64,000 nucleotides of DNA from Thalassospira profundimaris (GCF_003326755.1 NZ_JPWH01000022.1:1-64000); one strand, 5' to 3'; shown: positions 9,104 through 18,614, counted from the first letter of the stretch. Translations and numbers: made by a program. Notes: a model not told the origin generated them from the letters alone.

Positions 9104-9541
9104 TTACACATATCCACACGCGCGTAACGCCTGGGCCACGGTTGGGTGCAAGGTCCAACACCAGTCTTCGCTTTCCATTTGGGTGCCATCCGCCAGCGTA
9201 AAAATGGCCGCAAGATAATCGCTGACATCGGACGGACAATGCGGCAGGCCCGCAGCAAGGGCGATTTTGCGGCCAACACGACCGTATTTTTTGTGTCCGA
9301 TACGTGATCCAAAATGCCCGGCAGACGCAGCCAGTTCAGTGCCGGTTATTCGCTGTTCCGGCGCATAAAAATGGGCACGCAGCATATCGCGTTCGCAACT
9401 CGACAGATCAACAACTTTCAATGCCGCCACATATTGCTCTACTGACCCGACATAAGGTGGCCGGTGGTCGTTATCGCTCAATACAGGAATAAGAACGTCT
9501 TCAATCCGGGACGAAGAGGTATCAGGGTTTGAATGCAGCAT
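9104..9541 (-). CDS. Hypothetical protein, possible DNA-binding domain of HNH-nuclease type
   Basis: A 145-residue protein of unknown function, converging on the PIN toxin gene with a 21-base gap. The middle segment (YVAALKVVDLSSCERDMLRAHFYAPE, then TGTELAASAGHFGS, then YGRVGRKIALAAGL) resembles a small helical domain I recall in front of some HNH-type restriction nucleases, but no nuclease motif is present here. It has no signal peptide or membrane segment. It could be a stand-alone DNA-binding remnant or an independent small protein. Its position beside a toxin-antitoxin pair fits a small acquired patch. Confidence 0.6.
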   Translation of the reverse strand: MLHSNPDTSSSRIEDVLIPVLSDNDHRPPYVGSVEQYVAALKVVDLSSCERDMLRAHFYAPEQRITGTELAASAGHFGSRIGHKKYGRVGRKIALAAGLPHCPSDVSDYLAAIFTLADGTQMESEDWCWTLHPTVAQALRACGYV

Positions 9542-9672
9542 GGGTTTCCTCCCGATCGGGAAACAACCGTTTAGTTTCGGGTTTCTCAGGGCCGGTTGTC
9601 ACCCCAAATCCCATCAGCAGGCTCTTGCGGCCTGTCATAAACACATATCAAAGACTAAATTGACATATGGTG

Positions 9673-9716
9673 CTTGCGGCGGCTGATGCAAACCACTCTG
9701 CCGCCGCAAGATTGTT
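9673..9716. terminator. Strong inverted repeat downstream of cfa
   Basis: CTTGCGGCGGC (9673-9683) pairs perfectly with GCCGCCGCAAG (9700-9710). It lies just after the cfa stop on the minus strand and has a TTGTTTT tract on its plus-strand side only. It probably ends cfa transcription or protects the mRNA end. Confidence 0.55.
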
Positions 9717-10952
9717 TTAATTGTGCCGAAAACCGGGTTTGGTGAACACAAACTGGCCCACCCGCATGCCGCCACCGCCTTGGCGGGCATCAAAGGCATT
9801 GATGCAGCCTGCCAGATAGAATTCCCACATCCGTTTGAACTCGGTATCGTATTTTTCCGGATCCAGCTCATGCTCGATTTTACGGAAATTCTCGCGCCAG
9901 GCCATCAGGGTGCGGGCATAGTTTTCGCCCGCATGAAAATGGCAGGCCTCCACATCCAGATCCGCCATTTCGGCCGCCTCGACAACTTCGTGAACCGCGG
10001 GAATATAACCGCCAGGGAAAATGTAACGATCAATCCACGGCGATGTGAAATCCGGGCGCGGTTTGATGATGGTATGAATCACCGCCCGCCCGCCGGCCTT
10101 AAGCAACCGGGCAACCTGTTCAAAATAGGTTTTGAATTGCGGCCGTCCGACATGTTCAAACATCCCCACCGAGACCACCCGGTCGTATCGGTCATGATTG
10201 GCCTGGGCAAAAACACGGTAATCCTGCAAATGATAATCCAGGCCTTCATGAAATTCGGCGGGCAATTCGGCCTTGCGTTCCTGCGCCCAGTTATATTGCT
10301 CGTTCGAGAGGGTAATGCCATGCACTTCCGCCCCGGTGGTGCGACGGATAAAACGGCTTAACCCGCCCCAGCCACAGCCAATATCCACAACCCGCGTATT
10401 CGGATCGGTAATTTTCAGACGATCCGTCGTCAGTTGCATTTTATGCTGCTGGGCTTCTGCAAGATCACGCGCTCCGTCATCCCAAAACGCGCAGGAATAT
10501 TGCATATCGGCATCCAGAAACCGGGTATAGAGGTCATTGCCAATGTCATAATGGTGGCGCACCCGGCGCGATGCCGCCTCGACCGAGGTAAATTGCGCAA
10601 TACGGAACTTGAAGGCCTGAAGTTTTTCAATCAGCAGACCAAAACTGCTGCTGGAATGGCCGCCATCAAAATTGAGGCGCAACACCCGAATCAGATCTTC
10701 AAGCTCTCCAGACGTGACATCAATGCCACCCTGCATATAGACTTCGCCAAAGCCCGGGTCCGGGCTCAGGGCCATTTTTACGGCATCGGTCCAGTTTGGC
10801 AGCGTCATGGTCGCACGCGGTTCAGCGCCATCACCCAGCGCTACCTCGTGACGGTCATTGACGCGCACAAGAAGCGTGCCGCGCGTAACATGTTCGCGAA
10901 AGAAATCGAGGACTTTTCTGTCAGTCCAGTTCAAAGTCATTGGGTACGTCAT
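9717..10952 (-). CDS. cfa: Cyclopropane-fatty-acyl-phospholipid synthase
   Basis: A 411-residue SAM-dependent methyltransferase of the Cfa/mycolic acid cyclopropane synthase family. It adds a methylene bridge across the double bond of unsaturated phospholipid acyl chains at the inner membrane face. The SAM-binding motif VVDIGCGWGGLSRF lies near residue 180, followed by GITLSNEQYNWA and VSVGMFEHVG, and the C-terminus has the NYARTLMAWRENF block typical of Cfa. Long upstream in-frame sequence lacks a ribosome site; the ATG at 10952 has GAAGGA seven bases before it. It is divergent from asd, with 257 bases between them. Confidence 0.95.
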   Translation of the reverse strand: MTYPMTLNWTDRKVLDFFREHVTRGTLLVRVNDRHEVALGDGAEPRATMTLPNWTDAVKMALSPDPGFGEVYMQGGIDVTSGELEDLIRVLRLNFDGGHSSSSFGLLIEKLQAFKFRIAQFTSVEAASRRVRHHYDIGNDLYTRFLDADMQYSCAFWDDGARDLAEAQQHKMQLTTDRLKITDPNTRVVDIGCGWGGLSRFIRRTTGAEVHGITLSNEQYNWAQERKAELPAEFHEGLDYHLQDYRVFAQANHDRYDRVVSVGMFEHVGRPQFKTYFEQVARLLKAGGRAVIHTIIKPRPDFTSPWIDRYIFPGGYIPAVHEVVEAAEMADLDVEACHFHAGENYARTLMAWRENFRKIEHELDPEKYDTEFKRMWEFYLAGCINAFDARQGGGGMRVGQFVFTKPGFRHN

Positions 10953-11209
10953 AGCCGTCCTTCTCAAGCCGGAAATGCGACAACCCCCAAAATTGCAAAT
11001 ATCAGACGATAATTTGCAATCCCCACGCATTATAGTGACATATTTCACTATAATCTCAACCCGTAAAAACCCAAACCATCCTTGCGCGACACCGCAGAAA
11101 GCCTTACATCTCGCCCAGCTTACCGGTCGGCCATGCAATATCTGGCAAATTGTCAATCAAAATGACCAGGGCGTATCGCGGGCCGAACCAAAACAGAAAG
11201 AGGCACTTG

Positions 11210-12229
11210 ATGGGTTATAAAATCGCCGTTGTTGGCGCCACGGGTAATGTCGGGCGCGAAATGCTCAACACGCTGGCAGAACGCAATTTTCCCGCCGAAG
11301 AGGTCTTTGCGCTGGCATCATCACGCTCGATTGGTCGTACCGTTTCCTATGGCGATGATGACCTGACCGTACAGGATGCCGCACGCTTTGATTTTTCAAA
11401 GGCGGATATTGCCCTGTTCTCGGCAGGTGGAGATACGGCAAAGGCCCTGGCACCGAAGGCGGCCGAGGCCGGCTGTGTGGTGATCGACAATTCAAGCTAC
11501 TGGCGCATGGAACCCGGTGTTCCGTTGATCGTGCCCGAAGTCAATGGCGACGCCCTGGCGGGATATGCCAAGAAAAACATCATCGCCAATCCAAACTGTT
11601 CGACCATCCAGATGGTCATGGCCTTAAAACCGTTACATGATTTGCAACCGGTCAAACGCGTGGTTGTCTCGACCTATCAGTCGGTCTCGGGGGCCGGACG
11701 GGCGGCAATGGATGAATTGTTTAACCAGACACGCGGCATTTACGTCAATGATCCGCCCGTCAAGGAACAGTTTACCAAACAGATCGCCTTTAACGTCATC
11801 CCGCATATTGATGAATTCATGGATGATGGCGCGACCCGTGAAGAATGGAAAATGACCGCCGAAACCCGCAAAATCCTGGACCCGGATGTTGCGGTTCATG
11901 CCACCTGTGTCCGGGTGCCGGTATTTGTCGGTCATGGCGAAGCCGTCAATATCGAATTTGAAATGCCCGTCACCGTCGAGGAAGCCCGCAAGGCGCTCAA
12001 GGCATTCCCGGGTGTGTCGGTGATCGATTATCGCCAGGATGAAGGTTATGTCACCCCGCAGGAAGTAGCCGGGGAAGACAGTGTATTCATCTCGCGCATT
12101 CGCAAGGATCCAAGCATTCCCAATGCGCTGTCCCTATGGTGTGTCAGCGATAATCTGCGCAAAGGGGCTGCCCTGAATGCGGTTCAGATCGCCGAATTGC
12201 TGGTTTCGGATTATCTGCCAAAGAAATAA
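11210..12229 (+). CDS. asd: Aspartate-semialdehyde dehydrogenase
   Basis: Asd reduces aspartyl phosphate to aspartate semialdehyde with NADPH, feeding lysine, diaminopimelate, threonine and methionine synthesis. The 339-residue length fits. VVGATGNVGREML near residue 7 is the nucleotide-binding loop, and ANPNCSTIQMV contains the catalytic cysteine. The histidine region HATCVRVPVFVGHGEAVN is intact. An in-frame start 20 residues earlier is possible; ATG at 11210 has AGAAAGAGG upstream and gives the normal N-terminus. The gene is monocistronic and ends in a strong terminator. Confidence 0.97.
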   Translation: MGYKIAVVGATGNVGREMLNTLAERNFPAEEVFALASSRSIGRTVSYGDDDLTVQDAARFDFSKADIALFSAGGDTAKALAPKAAEAGCVVIDNSSYWRMEPGVPLIVPEVNGDALAGYAKKNIIANPNCSTIQMVMALKPLHDLQPVKRVVVSTYQSVSGAGRAAMDELFNQTRGIYVNDPPVKEQFTKQIAFNVIPHIDEFMDDGATREEWKMTAETRKILDPDVAVHATCVRVPVFVGHGEAVNIEFEMPVTVEEARKALKAFPGVSVIDYRQDEGYVTPQEVAGEDSVFISRIRKDPSIPNALSLWCVSDNLRKGAALNAVQIAELLVSDYLPKK

Positions 12230-12255
12230 AACCGACTTGGCTAAACATCCCTCAT

Positions 12256-12289
12256 ACAGGGCCGCCCACCTGGGCGGCCCTGTTGTTTT
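12256..12289 (+). terminator. Terminator of asd
   Basis: A 13-base perfect stem, ACAGGGCCGCCCA (12256-12268) with TGGGCGGCCCTGT (12271-12283), is followed by TGTTTTA. Confidence 0.9.
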
Positions 12290-12348
12290 ATGATCTTCCA
12301 TATAAGCAGGATTAATCCTACCATTCAAAAGCTGCGAAATTGATGAAA

Positions 12349-12379
12349 CCTGATCCTTCAGGTATCAGGAACATACCTG
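12349..12379. promoter_or_regulatory. Overlapping inverted repeats before the SorC-type regulator
   Basis: CAGGTAT (12359-12365) and ATACCTG (12373-12379) form an inverted repeat with a seven-base spacer. An overlapping repeat CCTGA-TCCT-TCAGG lies at 12349-12362. Placed 35-65 bases before the regulator start, they are candidate autoregulatory operators. Confidence 0.45.
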
Positions 12380-12413
12380 CAGCCGAACACCCGATAAAAA
12401 ACGGAAGACTGGG

Positions 12414-13364
12414 ATGGTAAAACGGACCCGCAAAGAAGCCGCAAGACTGGATGAAGCCGCCCGGGCCGGATGGCTGTATTATTGCGCAGGAAATACCCAG
12501 GACGAAATTGCCACCAAGCTGGGCGTTTCGCGCCCGACGGCACAACGCCTGGTATCGGCTGCCATTAGCGAGGGGCTGGTCAAGGTGCGACTGGATCATC
12601 CGATTGCCCAGTGCATGGAACTGGCCGCCCGTATTTGCGCGGAATTTGAACTTGAGAATTGCGAGGTCGTGCCGACAGACCCCGCCGCACCCGACGCCAT
12701 GTTTGGCATCGCCCAGGCGGCGGCCAACCTGCTGGAGCGGGTTTTACAATGTCCTGATCCCAAAATTATCGCCCTGGGCACCGGGCGTGCCATGCGCGGC
12801 ATGGTCAATGAAGTCCAGCGTATCGAAGCGCGCCACCATAAAATCGTTTCCCTTGTCGGCACCATTGCCACCGACGGCGCGGCAAGTTTTTATGATGCCG
12901 TCACCGAACTGGCCGATTTAACCCGCGCCCCGCATTATCCCTTATCCATCCCGGTGATTGTCCCAAAGGCCGAACAGCGTAAACCGATGCAGCAACAGGC
13001 CCCGATGGACAATATCCTGCATCTTGCCGCCCAGGCCGATGTGCGATTTGTCGGTATTGGACAAATGGGTGCGGACGCCCCGCTTCTCGTGGATGGTTTC
13101 ATTACCCCGGCCGAGCTTAAAAGCCTGCAAGATCATGGGGGTATTGGCGAGCTGATCAGTTGGACCTTTGATAAGAACGGTCAAATTCTGGATCATGATG
13201 TCAATAACCGCGTGACCAGTGCGCCGCTGCAATATCCGGCACAAAATACCATCGCCGTCGCCAAAGGCGCTAAAAAAGTTGCCGCGATTCGCGGTGCAAT
13301 GGCAGGAAAACTGATTACATCTCTGGTTACGGATGAAGCCACGGCGAAGGCTTTACTCCCTTAA
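12414..13364 (+). CDS. SorC/DeoR-type sugar-binding transcriptional regulator
   Basis: A 316-residue regulator of the SorC family. Residues about 12-55 form the helix-turn-helix (WLYYCAGNTQDEIATKLGVSRPTAQRLVSAAISEGLV). The rest is the sugar-phosphate-isomerase-like effector domain, with GTGRAMRGMV near residue 122 and VGIGQMG near 215. Effectors of the family are usually sugars or sugar phosphates. It sits directly upstream of the polyol ABC transporter operon in the same direction but is separated by a terminator, so it probably controls that operon from its own promoter. Confidence 0.92.
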   Translation: MVKRTRKEAARLDEAARAGWLYYCAGNTQDEIATKLGVSRPTAQRLVSAAISEGLVKVRLDHPIAQCMELAARICAEFELENCEVVPTDPAAPDAMFGIAQAAANLLERVLQCPDPKIIALGTGRAMRGMVNEVQRIEARHHKIVSLVGTIATDGAASFYDAVTELADLTRAPHYPLSIPVIVPKAEQRKPMQQQAPMDNILHLAAQADVRFVGIGQMGADAPLLVDGFITPAELKSLQDHGGIGELISWTFDKNGQILDHDVNNRVTSAPLQYPAQNTIAVAKGAKKVAAIRGAMAGKLITSLVTDEATAKALLP

Positions 13365-13403
13365 AACATCACTAATTATCTTTAAAAATCAAATAATTGA
13401 CCG

Positions 13404-13433
13404 AAACCCGCGACGTAAAATCGCGGGTTTTTC
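13404..13433 (+). terminator. Terminator of the SorC-type regulator
   Basis: AAACCCGCGA (13404-13413) pairs with TCGCGGGTTT (13421-13430) across seven bases, followed by TTCT. Confidence 0.85.
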
Positions 13434-13458
13434 TGTTGCGTCGCACAATCGAATTCGG

Positions 13459-13511
13459 TTGACAAGGCGGGTGATAATTGAGTGAATGTTCACGTAATGA
13501 GCAAATGATCA
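13459..13511 (+). promoter_or_regulatory. Candidate promoter/operator of the polyol transporter operon
   Basis: TTGACA occurs at 13459-13464. A perfect inverted repeat GTGAA-TG-TTCAC follows at 13482-13493, and a looser one, TGAGCAAATGATCA, at 13498-13511. The first repeat occupies the expected -10 position, so a repressor there would block RNA polymerase. No good -10 box is seen, so an activator is equally possible. The SorC-type regulator next door is the obvious candidate. Confidence 0.5.
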
Positions 13512-13562
13512 AAACAAACAGCACAGTTTGTTTAACGGGAAAAAGTCCTTTTGGGAGGAATT

Positions 13563-14876
13563 ATGAAACACATTATGGGAGCAGCGTTTTGTGCGCTGTT
13601 GGCCAGCGGCGTCGCGTTTGGGGCCAATGCAGAAACCAAGCTGACCATCGCCACGGTGAATAACGGGGACATGATCCGGATGCAGAAGCTGACGGATGAT
13701 TTCACCAGCAAAAATCCCGACATCTCGCTGGAATGGGTAACACTGGAAGAAAACACCCTGCGCCAGCGTGTCACCACCGACATTGCCACCGATGGCGGCC
13801 AATATGACATTATGACGATTGGTACCTATGAAGCGCCGATCTGGGCGAAAAAGGGCTGGCTGGCCCCCCTTGAAAACCTGGGCGCGGATTATGACGTGGA
13901 CGACATCATGCCCGCGATCCGCTCGGCACTGAGCAACGATGGCAAGCTGTATGCAGCCCCGTTCTATGCCGAAAGCTCGATGATGATGTATCGCAAGGAT
14001 CTGTTCGAGAAAGCAGGCATTGAAATCAACGGTCGTCTGACCTGGGACCAGACCCTTGATATTGCCAAAAAGCTGCATGATCCGGCCAATGGCGTTTATG
14101 GCATCTGCCTGCGCGGCAAAGCGGGCTGGGGCGAAAACATGGCGCTGATCACGACGATGGGCAATGCCTATGGCGCGCGCCTGTTTAACGAGGAATGGAA
14201 ACCGGAATTCGATGGGCAGGAATGGAAAGACGCCCTGTCGATGTATGTTGATATTCTCGGCAATTATGGTCCTCCCGGTGCAACCTCGAACGGCTTTAAC
14301 GAAAACCTGTCGCTGTTTAACGCTGGCAAATGCGCCATGTGGATTGATGCCACAGTTGCCGCATCCTTTGTCACCAACCCCAAAGAATCCAAAGTGGCCG
14401 ACAAGGTTGGCTTCACCGAAGCCCCCTGCGCTGTGACCTGCACCGGTGCCAACTGGTTGTGGGCCTGGAACCTGGCGATCCCGGCTTCGTCGAAAAAAAC
14501 CCAGGCCGCCGAGAAGTTCATTTCCTGGGCAACCTCGAAATCCTATATCGAACTGGTCGCAAGCAAAGACGGCTGGGCAAATGTCCCACCGGGAACCCGC
14601 ATGTCATTGTATCAGAACCAGAAATATCTTGATGCCGCACCGTTTGCCATCAAGACCCTGGCCGCCATCGACAGTGCGGATCCGATCAACTCAACCCTGA
14701 AACCGAAACCCTATGTCGGGGTTCAGTTTGCCGCCATCCCGGAATTCCAGGGTATCGGCACCGTTGTCGGTCAGCAGTTCTCGGCCGCCCTTGCCGGTCA
14801 AATCAGTGTCGATCAGGCCCTGCAAAATGCGCAGCAATCCACCGATCGGACCATGCAAAAAGCCGGATATTACTGA
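13563..14876 (+). CDS. smoE: Polyol (mannitol/sorbitol) ABC transporter substrate-binding protein, SmoE-like
   Basis: A 437-residue periplasmic binding protein of the extracellular solute-binding family 1. A typical signal peptide covers residues 1-23 (cleavage after GANA). The mature start TKLTIATVNNGDMIRMQKLTDDF and the segment DIMTIGTYEAPIWAKKGWL closely match what I remember of Rhodobacter SmoE, which binds mannitol and sorbitol. GGGAGGA five bases before the ATG at 13563 fixes the start. First gene of the transporter operon; a hairpin after it probably keeps it expressed above the permeases. The exact polyol is inferred. Confidence 0.92.
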   Translation: MKHIMGAAFCALLASGVAFGANAETKLTIATVNNGDMIRMQKLTDDFTSKNPDISLEWVTLEENTLRQRVTTDIATDGGQYDIMTIGTYEAPIWAKKGWLAPLENLGADYDVDDIMPAIRSALSNDGKLYAAPFYAESSMMMYRKDLFEKAGIEINGRLTWDQTLDIAKKLHDPANGVYGICLRGKAGWGENMALITTMGNAYGARLFNEEWKPEFDGQEWKDALSMYVDILGNYGPPGATSNGFNENLSLFNAGKCAMWIDATVAASFVTNPKESKVADKVGFTEAPCAVTCTGANWLWAWNLAIPASSKKTQAAEKFISWATSKSYIELVASKDGWANVPPGTRMSLYQNQKYLDAAPFAIKTLAAIDSADPINSTLKPKPYVGVQFAAIPEFQGIGTVVGQQFSAALAGQISVDQALQNAQQSTDRTMQKAGYY

Positions 14877-14916
14877 TTTCCGCTTTCTGACCAGACCTCC
14901 TTGACCTGGTAGACTT

Positions 14917-14947
14917 GGGTGGCGGCACTTTCGCCACCCCTTTTCTT
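14917..14947 (+). terminator. Intra-operon hairpin after the binding-protein gene
   Basis: GGGTGGCG (14917-14924) pairs with CGCCACCC (14932-14939), followed by TTTTCTT. Between the abundant binding protein and the permeases, such a hairpin usually gives partial termination or protects the upstream mRNA. Confidence 0.7.
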
Positions 14948-14986
14948 CCCGGGTCTGTCAAAGACACTGCAAACGGGGAGCGCATC

Positions 14987-15859
14987 ATGTCGACACGGGC
15001 CTCGACCCTGGCCGGGCACGTTATGTCCGCGCCGTCGATCATCGCCTTGTTTTTGTGGATGATCGTGCCTTTGGGCATGACAATTTACTTCTCATTCCTT
15101 CGCTATAACCTGCTGTCACCAGGCATGGAGGAATGGATCGGCTTTGTGAATTACAAATTCTTCCTGACCGATCACGCCTTTTTTGCCTCCCTTGCCAATA
15201 CCCTGATCCTGGTTGGCTCTGTCCTTGTCATTACCGTGATTGGCGGCATTCTGATCGGCCTTATGCTCGATCAGGCGATTTTCGGCCGGGGCATTTTGCG
15301 CATTCTGGTGATTTCGCCGTTTTTCATTATGCCGACGGTGAATGCGCTGGTCTGGAAAAACCTGTTGATGAACCCGGTCTCCGGCTTTTTCGCCTGGATA
15401 TCGATGTCGCTTGGCTTTCAGCCGATCGACTGGTTCACCCAGGCCCCGCTAACCGCCATCATCATCATGGTTGCCTGGCAATGGCTTCCGTTTGCAACGC
15501 TGATTTTGCTCACCGCCCTGCAATCGCTGGACCGCGACCAAAAAGAGGCCGCCCAGATGGACGGGGCCGGACCCATTGCGATTTTCTTTTATATCACCCT
15601 GCCGCATCTCAGCCGGGCTATTACGGTTGTCATTCTGATCGAAACGATCTTTCTACTCACCGTGTTTGCCGAAATCTTTGTCACCACCGGCGGCGGCCCC
15701 GGCCTTGCAACCACCAATATCGCCTTTCTCGTCTATACCCAGGCCCTTTTGCAATACGACGTCGGGGGTGCCTCGGCGGGCGGTATCGTTGCGGTCATTT
15801 TGGCCAATATTGTCGCGATCTTTCTGGTTCGCCTCATTGGCAAAAACCTGGACGCGTAG
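14987..15859 (+). CDS. smoF: Polyol ABC transporter permease, SmoF-like
   Basis: A 290-residue inner-membrane permease of the MalF/sugar type with six predicted membrane segments. The EAA loop EAAQMDGAGPIAIFFYITLPH near residues 185-205 couples to the ATPase. The ATG at 14987 has GGGGAG upstream; an earlier in-frame start would run through the terminator hairpin. It is nine bases from the second permease. Together with that protein it forms the membrane channel for the polyol. Confidence 0.93.
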   Translation: MSTRASTLAGHVMSAPSIIALFLWMIVPLGMTIYFSFLRYNLLSPGMEEWIGFVNYKFFLTDHAFFASLANTLILVGSVLVITVIGGILIGLMLDQAIFGRGILRILVISPFFIMPTVNALVWKNLLMNPVSGFFAWISMSLGFQPIDWFTQAPLTAIIIMVAWQWLPFATLILLTALQSLDRDQKEAAQMDGAGPIAIFFYITLPHLSRAITVVILIETIFLLTVFAEIFVTTGGGPGLATTNIAFLVYTQALLQYDVGGASAGGIVAVILANIVAIFLVRLIGKNLDA

Positions 15860-15868
15860 GGGGCAAAA

Positions 15869-16702
15869 ATGGAAACCAATTTCAAATCACCCACCGGGAA
15901 AATTGCCTATTCGGTCTTTGCCTGGATCGTCGGCCTGGCCATTTTCTTCCCCATCCTGTGGATGGCGCTAACCAGTTTCAAATCCGAAATTGATGCGGTC
16001 AATATGCCGCCCCTGTTTTTCGATTTTAACTGGACGCTGGAAAACTATACCGGGATCCTCGAACAGTCGAACTACTTCAAGTTCGCCATGAACTCGATCA
16101 TTCTGTCCTTTGGCTCCACCATTATCGGTCTGGTTTTCGCTGTCACCTGCGCCTGGGCAATGGCCTTTAACCCGACCAAACGCACCAAGGACACCCTGCT
16201 TTGGATGCTATCGACCAAAATGATGCCGCCGGTCGGCGTGCTGGTGCCGATTTATTTGATGTTTCGCGACTGGGGGCTGTTGGACAGCCGGTTTGGTCTG
16301 ATCATGGTTCTGTTTTTGATGAACCTGCCGATCATGGTTTGGATGCTTTACACCTATTTCAAGGAAATCCCCAAAGACATCCTTGAAGCCGCCCGGATGG
16401 ACGGGGCAACCCTGCCCAAGGAAATTTTCTTTGTGCTGTTGCCCATGGCGGTGCCCGGTATCGCATCGACCATGCTGCTCAACATCATTCTCGCCTGGAA
16501 CGAAGCCTTCTGGACCCTGAACCTGACAACATCGGATGCCGCGCCGCTGACCGCCTTCATCGCCTCGTACTCCAGCCCCGAAGGGCTGTTCTGGGCGAAA
16601 TTGTCGGCAGCATCAACCCTGGCGGTTGCGCCCATCCTGGTCGTTGGCTGGTTCTCGCAAAAACAGCTTGTTCGCGGTTTGACCTTTGGCGCGGTGAAAT
16701 AA
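15869..16702 (+). CDS. smoG: Polyol ABC transporter permease, SmoG-like
   Basis: A 277-residue permease of the MalG type. Six membrane segments are evident, beginning with VFAWIVGLAIFFPILWMAL near the N-terminus. The EAA motif EAARMDGATLPKEIFFVLLPM lies near residue 173. The conserved ALTSFKSE element after the first segment is typical of MalG-like subunits. It follows the first permease by nine bases and precedes the ATPase gene by 40. Confidence 0.94.
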   Translation: METNFKSPTGKIAYSVFAWIVGLAIFFPILWMALTSFKSEIDAVNMPPLFFDFNWTLENYTGILEQSNYFKFAMNSIILSFGSTIIGLVFAVTCAWAMAFNPTKRTKDTLLWMLSTKMMPPVGVLVPIYLMFRDWGLLDSRFGLIMVLFLMNLPIMVWMLYTYFKEIPKDILEAARMDGATLPKEIFFVLLPMAVPGIASTMLLNIILAWNEAFWTLNLTTSDAAPLTAFIASYSSPEGLFWAKLSAASTLAVAPILVVGWFSQKQLVRGLTFGAVK

Positions 16703-16742
16703 ACCGCAGCATTCTCAAGTTATGTAAGGAAGGAACACCACA

Positions 16743-17747
16743 ATGGGTGCAATCCGACTGGAAAATGTCCGAAAGACATTCGGGAATATCGATGTCATTC
16801 CCGGTGTTGATCTTGAAATCAATGACGGCGAATTTGTCGTGTTTGTTGGCCCGTCGGGCTGTGGCAAATCCACCCTGCTGCGTCTGATTGCCGGTCTGGA
16901 AGATGTCACCAGCGGCAAGATCATGATCAATGACGTGGACATGGCCGATGCCTCCCCGGCAAAACGCGGCCTTTCGATGGTGTTTCAGTCCTATGCGCTT
17001 TATCCGCATATGACGGTTTATAACAACATCGCCTTTGGCCTGAAAATGGCCGGAGAATCCAAGGCCGTGATCGAGGAAAAAGTCCGCAACGCTGCCAAAA
17101 TCCTCAACCTGACCGACTATCTGGATCGCCGCCCCGGCGCACTTTCCGGTGGGCAGCGCCAGCGTGTCGCCATTGGCCGTGCCATTGTGCGCAACCCGGC
17201 GGCTTTCCTGTTTGACGAACCGCTATCCAACCTGGATGCGGCCTTGCGCGTCAATATGCGCCTGGAAATTACCGGCCTGCATCAGGAACTGAAAACCACC
17301 ATGATTTACGTCACCCACGACCAGGTGGAAGCCATGACCATGGCTGACAAGATCGTGGTGTTACAGGCTGGCCGGGTGGAACAGGTTGGCAAACCGATGG
17401 AGCTTTATACCAACCCGGCCAATAAATTTGTCGCAGGTTTTATCGGTTCGCCGAAAATGAACTTCATCGAAGGCGACTATGCCAAGGCACGGGATTGCCA
17501 TTGTGTTGGCATTCGGCCGGAGCATTTTGCCATCAGTCAGGAATCTGGCGACATTCCGGCAACCGTTAAAATTGCCGAGCATCTGGGGGCCGAAACCTAT
17601 TTGCATGTCAATGCCGACAATATTGGCCCAATGACGATCCGTGCAACTGGCGAAGTGCCGCTTGGCGAACATGACCGCATCTGGCTGACACCGGATGCCG
17701 AGCGCATTCATCGCTTTGATGCCAATGACAAAGCCCTTTCCCGCTGA
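16743..17747 (+). CDS. smoK: Polyol ABC transporter ATP-binding protein, SmoK/UgpC-like
   Basis: A 334-residue ATPase of the MalK/UgpC family that powers the polyol transporter. Walker A is GPSGCGKST near residue 37, the signature is [14 protein letters not shown] near 134, and Walker B is [11 protein letters not shown] near 155. The C-terminal TOBE-type regulatory domain after residue 235 is present (VGIRPEHF). Slightly shorter than MalK, as usual for SmoK. Start supported by AAGGAAGG a few bases upstream. Confidence 0.95.
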   Translation: MGAIRLENVRKTFGNIDVIPGVDLEINDGEFVVFVGPSGCGKSTLLRLIAGLEDVTSGKIMINDVDMADASPAKRGLSMVFQSYALYPHMTVYNNIAFGLKMAGESKAVIEEKVRNAAKILNLTDYLDRRPGALSGGQRQRVAIGRAIVRNPAAFLFDEPLSNLDAALRVNMRLEITGLHQELKTTMIYVTHDQVEAMTMADKIVVLQAGRVEQVGKPMELYTNPANKFVAGFIGSPKMNFIEGDYAKARDCHCVGIRPEHFAISQESGDIPATVKIAEHLGAETYLHVNADNIGPMTIRATGEVPLGEHDRIWLTPDAERIHRFDANDKALSR

Positions 17748-17843
17748 GGAAACCGTCAAATTTCCGGAATACGGGCGCAATTGCCAGCAAAAAACCGGCA
17801 GCCCTGTTTCCCTGTTCACCACCGACCAAACTGCGAGATCAAA

Positions 17844-18614
17844 ATGTATTTAAAAATGTTCGATCTGACCGGACGCCGCGCCTATGTCACCGGGGGCGGT
17901 CGCGCCATTGGCCTTTCCTGTTGCGAGGCCCTTGCCGAAGCGGGCGCCCATGTGGTGATCGGCGATATCAGCGCCGAAGTCGCCGAAGAAGGCCGCGATT
18001 ACCTGAAATCAAAGGGCTATGACGCCAGCATCGATTTGATGGATGTTACCAACCCGGACCAGGTCCGTGCCAGTGCTGCAAAGCAGGCCGAACAGGGCGG
18101 TATCGACATTCTGGTTAACAATGCCGGGATCGCGCGTTCCGAAACACCGGCCGAAACCGTGGCGGACGAACACTGGCGCAATGTGATCGACGTCAACCTG
18201 AATGGCACCTTCTGGTGCTGCCGTGAATTCGGCAAGCAGATGCTTGAGAAAAAACGCGGTGCGATCGTCAATATCGGTTCCATGTCCGGCTTTATCGTCA
18301 ACAAGCCGCAGGAACAGGCCTATTACAACGCCTCAAAGGCGGGCGTTCATCACCTGACCAAGTCGCTTGCGGCCGAATGGGGCGCACGCGGGGTACGCGT
18401 GAATGCGGTTGCGCCAACCTATATCGCAACGCCGCTCAACGAATTTGTCAAATCCAAGCCGGAAATGTACGACGCCTGGATCAACGGCACCCCGATGGCG
18501 CGCCTGGGTGAAACCCATGAAATCGGTTCTGTCGTGCTGTTCCTGGCATCCGATGCGGCAAGCCTGATGACCGGTTCCATTGTTTTGGCCGATGGGGGCT
18601 ATACCTGCTGGTAA
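17844..18614 (+). CDS. SDR-family polyol dehydrogenase (galactitol/sorbitol dehydrogenase-like)
   Basis: A 256-residue short-chain dehydrogenase. The cofactor loop is TGGGRAIGL, slightly different from the common TGxxxGIG. The NNAG motif is at about residue 90, and the catalytic Ser (NIGSMSG) and YxxxK (YYNASK) are intact. The C-terminal part PMARLGETHEIGSVVLFLASDAA and final GGYTCW closely resemble Rhodobacter galactitol dehydrogenase. It would oxidise the imported polyol with NAD+. It follows the ATPase by 96 bases with only a weak ribosome site. No sugar kinase or second dehydrogenase accompanies it. Confidence 0.9.
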   Translation: MYLKMFDLTGRRAYVTGGGRAIGLSCCEALAEAGAHVVIGDISAEVAEEGRDYLKSKGYDASIDLMDVTNPDQVRASAAKQAEQGGIDILVNNAGIARSETPAETVADEHWRNVIDVNLNGTFWCCREFGKQMLEKKRGAIVNIGSMSGFIVNKPQEQAYYNASKAGVHHLTKSLAAEWGARGVRVNAVAPTYIATPLNEFVKSKPEMYDAWINGTPMARLGETHEIGSVVLFLASDAASLMTGSIVLADGGYTCW

